This document shows positions 60,701 to 64,000 of a stretch of DNA of 64,000 bases, piece by piece (within the stretch, counting starts at the first letter, position 1; each line of letters begins with the position of its first letter). The notes beneath the pieces are model-generated. The model did no database searches. It was not told where the DNA came from and saw nothing but the letters and a program-made list of their open reading frames with translations. Location of the stretch: the NCBI RefSeq assembly GCF_024586455.1, contig NC_065921.1:89712061-89776060 (forward strand). Reading direction: 5' to 3'. The DNA is from Bactrocera neohumeralis (Eukaryota; Arthropoda; Insecta; Diptera; Tephritidae). A program made the position numbers and the translations under genes.

Positions 60701-62599
60701 AATGAGGACTGTTTATGTCTGACTAGCAGTCATTTATTAGTTGAGTTCTGAAAAGAAAAAGGTTCTTTGGGGAAAGAAGAAGTCTTGGTTTAGTATACCA
60801 GAACTTGACTGACAGATGGCAGCTAAGCAGAAATTGAGAAAACGACTCTTAACTGCCTAAACCTAAGATTATTTACATAGGTATTTTGCTAAGAATAGAA
60901 TCAAAAATTTAATTTTTATAATAAAGTGCATATATGTATGACCTTACATACTCCTAAGTTAATCATACATACATAATTCGTGTTAAAATTTGAAATTTTT
61001 GTTGAATGCCTAATTACTTTGGTAAAGATTATCTTGTTGCTAACCAATTTTCGTTTTTATGCAATATTAACACACATTTTCTCACCGTCTCCACAAAGAA
61101 GCAGTATATGCTACCCTATATACCAGTACCACTCTGCCACCCAATTGAAGTGAACATAACAGTCAACAGCACTCCAACCCACGCATCAATGTAAACAATA
61201 AACGTCAACAACAGGAGAGCAAAAACAACAAAATCATTCCCCTTACAACAAAGAAAGCGAACAAAAGCAATAATATTTGTCTGACAATGAATGGCAAACC
61301 AAGGATCTACTGAATGCCGTTGAGAATGAATGAGGACATTGAAACAATCGCCAACAATCGCTAAAAACAATGTTTGCAAAGTCAGTCGCTGTTCCTTTAC
61401 AATTGGAATGTAATTTTCACGGGGTTGTTTGTCTACATCTTGAGCGACGTAATACGCCAATGCCACCCACTCACTTGGCGAAAAACGAGACTTCATACTT
61501 CATTTCTCAGAGTTATTTTCTATAACCAAATGGTATTTAAGAAACACAAATATGCATGGAAGTGAAACAAAAATATTAAGGAAATGTTGGAAAAATCAGA
61601 ACATTTGCAAAGAACACCAGAGTGTATAAAATAATCGCATTACACCGATACCTACATATATACGCACAAACGGGCTTATAAAATTGAAATTGGGGTGGCC
61701 GGATAACACTAGAAGACGGAGAAAAGTCGTTAAATGCAGCAGAGCGGCATGAAAACATAAAAACAAAATAAAAAGGCAAATCGTTAAAAACGGCAGAACA
61801 TCAGCACAACCCAACAACTAACGGAATAAACATTCTAACGACCCTCCGCACACCATGTCCCACTGCTTTTCCATCACCCACCCGCATACAAACACTCATA
61901 ACAAGAGTATGTAATACTTGTTATGCACACACATAATACCCATACCCCACACACATACATATGTATAGTATATACTGTGTATTTGCTACGTAAAGTTTAC
62001 CAACATTACAGTCGCTCATAACATTTACACCCCGGCTCGGCTTGACTTGAATACGAGAAGCTGGCATTTGTTCAGAATTGTGCACCAACTTCCATTTCAT
62101 TTTCGTTTTCAACGCCGGAAAAACGCATAAAATTTTACGAGCAGCAGCTGAACGCAGACGAATAACAGAATAATAGCGGGAAGACAGCAGTGTGAACAGT
62201 GATAGCGGTGGAGGCAATGTCGCCTTCAGCAAATCATGAAATAAAATTGACTTGGCTTGGGCAGAACCACGTGAAGTTATATGTATGTATGAATGTGCTT
62301 ATATCAAAAATACGCACACACATTTAAAACCAAATAAGAACAAGAAAAATGGCGGCAAGAGGTGGTGGCTATGGAACATACGTGCCTACTCTGGTATTAT
62401 GTGAACTGTTTTATATTTTTCAAGACTATTGAAAATATAAGTATATTCTGAAGATCACATAAAAATCTTATAGGTTTGCATTTAAATTACATTAAATCTT
62501 TAAAATAGACCCTTTTTGAGCCAGTACAAGCATGGCAACTCTTAATAAAATTTTCCAAACACTGGTTTTATCTCTCGGCTGAGATGGCTTCACCGAATT

Positions 62600-63270
62600 T
62601 TGATTTTTTCGTTAGAGCAGAGTGGAAGTGTGCCAAGAAAATTTGAACATGTGTGAAAGTGGCCCCCAATTTTTTAATAACGAAATCACAGGTGACGAGT
62701 CATGGATCTTTGAGTATGATCCCGAGAGACAATCTTCCGAGTGGCACACGCCGGCGTCTCCTCGCCCAAAAAAGGAAAGAATAAGCAAATCAAAGTGAAA
62801 ACGATGCACATTGTCTTTTTTGACACCAAAGGCATTGTCCACCTTGAATTTGTTTCTCATGGTCCTTAAGAGACTCAAGCGAAGGGTCAATCGGGTCCGA
62901 CAAGACATCGCAGCCGATTGGAAGTTGCACCACGACAACGCCCCGGCTCACACCGCCTTTTTTGTGAACAGCTACCTAACTAAGGCCGGCATCCCAACGC
63001 TTCCGCAGCCGCCCTACAGCCCAAATGTGGCCCCCTAGAATTTTTTGTTTTTTTGCCTGAGAAGGCCGATGAAAGGCAAGTATTTTGAGACGACAGAGGG
63101 CTATTCCTGAGAATGGCTTCCGTGACGCCTTCAACGCTTGGAAATCGTGCTGGCAGCGTTGCTTCGACTCAGAAGGAGCCCATTTTAAAAGTTTTTCAAG
63201 AATTGTAACGAATTAAATGCATTTTTTTAAAGCAACTCAGTCCTATTACTTTCCGAAAAAATCTTGTATA
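62600..63270 (+). pseudogene. Inactivated mariner transposase
   Basis: Recognisable catalytic-domain pieces in order: ITGDESWIFEYDPE (first Asp), SPRPKKGK, HIVFFDTKGIVHLEFVSHG, then after a stop and frameshift WKLHHDNAPAHTAF (second Asp) and PQPPYSPNVAP. The third catalytic Asp position (PDLAP/CDFF in active copies) reads Asn followed by a stop codon. The N-terminal DNA-binding half is missing. The end TCAGTCCTATTACTTTCCGA resembles mariner terminal repeats. It is a dead, 5'-truncated copy inserted in otk upstream or intronic DNA. Confidence 0.85.
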
Positions 63271-64000
63271 TAGTAAAATTTGACATCAAAATGTAAGAAA
63301 ATCAGGTGATTATCGAATCTCTTCCCATTAAACACTTGTATAATGCAGATGAAGTTTTATAACATGGTAAATTCTTTTCATATAAATGAGTGTACATATA
63401 CAAATTGTGTTCATATGTATACACATACATGTGTTCTATATTTATGTACATAAATAGCGAGAATACGCTCGAGACGTAAATGATTTGTTGAAAGACATTT
63501 GGAGAGGGAAATCGACCCATAATATATGAAAAGCCAAATGAAGAGGCGAGTTGAGAATGAATACTATTGTAAATGGGGCGAGCAAGTGCAGTTGGAGCGC
63601 CCATTTGAAGAATTGACACGAGGCACCTAAAGGTACATATTCTACTGCGTGTGTGGAACCATATTTAATGTACTGACAACAACAGAAAACAGCGTAAAAA
63701 CGACGGGGTAAACATAAACTCCATACAAATAACCACAAGAACATAAACTGCAGTCAATTAAGATGAAGAAGTCTGCAACTTGGCGCTGATGCATCTTATG
63801 AAAAGTAAACAAAACTAAGATAAAACAACGCTAAATCGAAAATCTGTGCAACACATGCTACCAACTGCTTATTTTGGAGCCATCTTAACATATGTTATAC
63901 CGGCATTTCGTATTGAAGTGATTTTTTATTTACTTATGGACAACGATTTCGCGGTTATTGCGCCAACTCGCGGTTCCAAATCAAAAGAAATGAATGCTTA

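Larger units (their letters stand above)
59135..64000. other. Upstream or first-intron DNA of otk with transposon debris
   Basis: Apart from the elements listed separately, this 4.9-kb stretch has only short frames without domains. No minus-strand exon with a signal peptide and a phase-matching donor could be supported, so the otk start is presumably beyond the right edge. Confidence 0.5.

Noticed and set aside
61116..61496. 126-codon minus-strand frame
   Set aside because: Composition resembles non-coding DNA, no domain, splice signals or conserved motif.
61596..61817. Minus-strand frame starting with a hydrophobic stretch, as a possible otk signal-peptide exon
   Set aside because: No proper donor in the needed phase and no similarity to otk N-termini; the hydrophobic run is likely chance in T-rich DNA.

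Overview
The window reads as euchromatic DNA of a higher fly (Diptera), most likely a tephritid fruit fly. The evidence is AT-rich intergenic DNA full of palindromic ACATATGTA-type runs, short introns (56-70 nt is common) with standard GT/AG ends, fly-like protein sequences, and repeats of a kind I associate with tephritids. The species call is an inference; no database was searched.

Layout. 1-1010: tandem array of ~117-bp units, then AT-rich DNA with one orphan signal-peptide exon (3530-3671, minus). 5392-16130: compact block with Mlh1 (+), SDHAF2 (-), Gasz (-), an ANKRD13C-like ankyrin gene (+) and EMRE (+). 16898-21112: tail-anchored glycerol-kinase-like gene (-) head to head with a MADF-BESS gene (+). 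22358-42827: Hsf (-) head to head with Polycomblike (+), then a DRC10/IQCD-like gene (+) and pAbp (+). 42828-54754: about 12 kb of intergenic DNA holding a MITE-like element, mariner remains and a large foldback element. 54755-59134: the 3' part of off-track (-), whose 5' exons lie outside or are not recognisable. 59135-64000: otk upstream or intronic DNA with transposon debris.

The genes are housekeeping or developmental and do not form one pathway. Themes are mismatch repair (Mlh1), mitochondrial assembly and calcium entry (SDHAF2, EMRE), piRNA biogenesis at mitochondria (Gasz), stress transcription (Hsf), Polycomb silencing (Pcl), sperm axoneme (DRC10), mRNA translation (pAbp) and Wnt/planar-polarity signalling (otk). 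I recall pAbp, Pcl, Hsf and the ANKRD13C gene lying close together in Drosophila cytological region 55, which would fit this order.

Most unusual points: a Polycomblike gene with no second PHD finger or winged-helix region; a glycerol kinase paralogue that has lost most active-site residues but keeps a membrane tail; a tandem array in which each unit has a TATA box and a TCAGT initiator at canonical spacing; a 6.6-copy, 201-bp array in a pAbp intron; and a foldback element whose loop is packed with CCGGAAGT/ACTTCCGG motifs. I found no convincing new multi-gene system. Exon coordinates were assigned by hand from splice signals and reading-frame phase.
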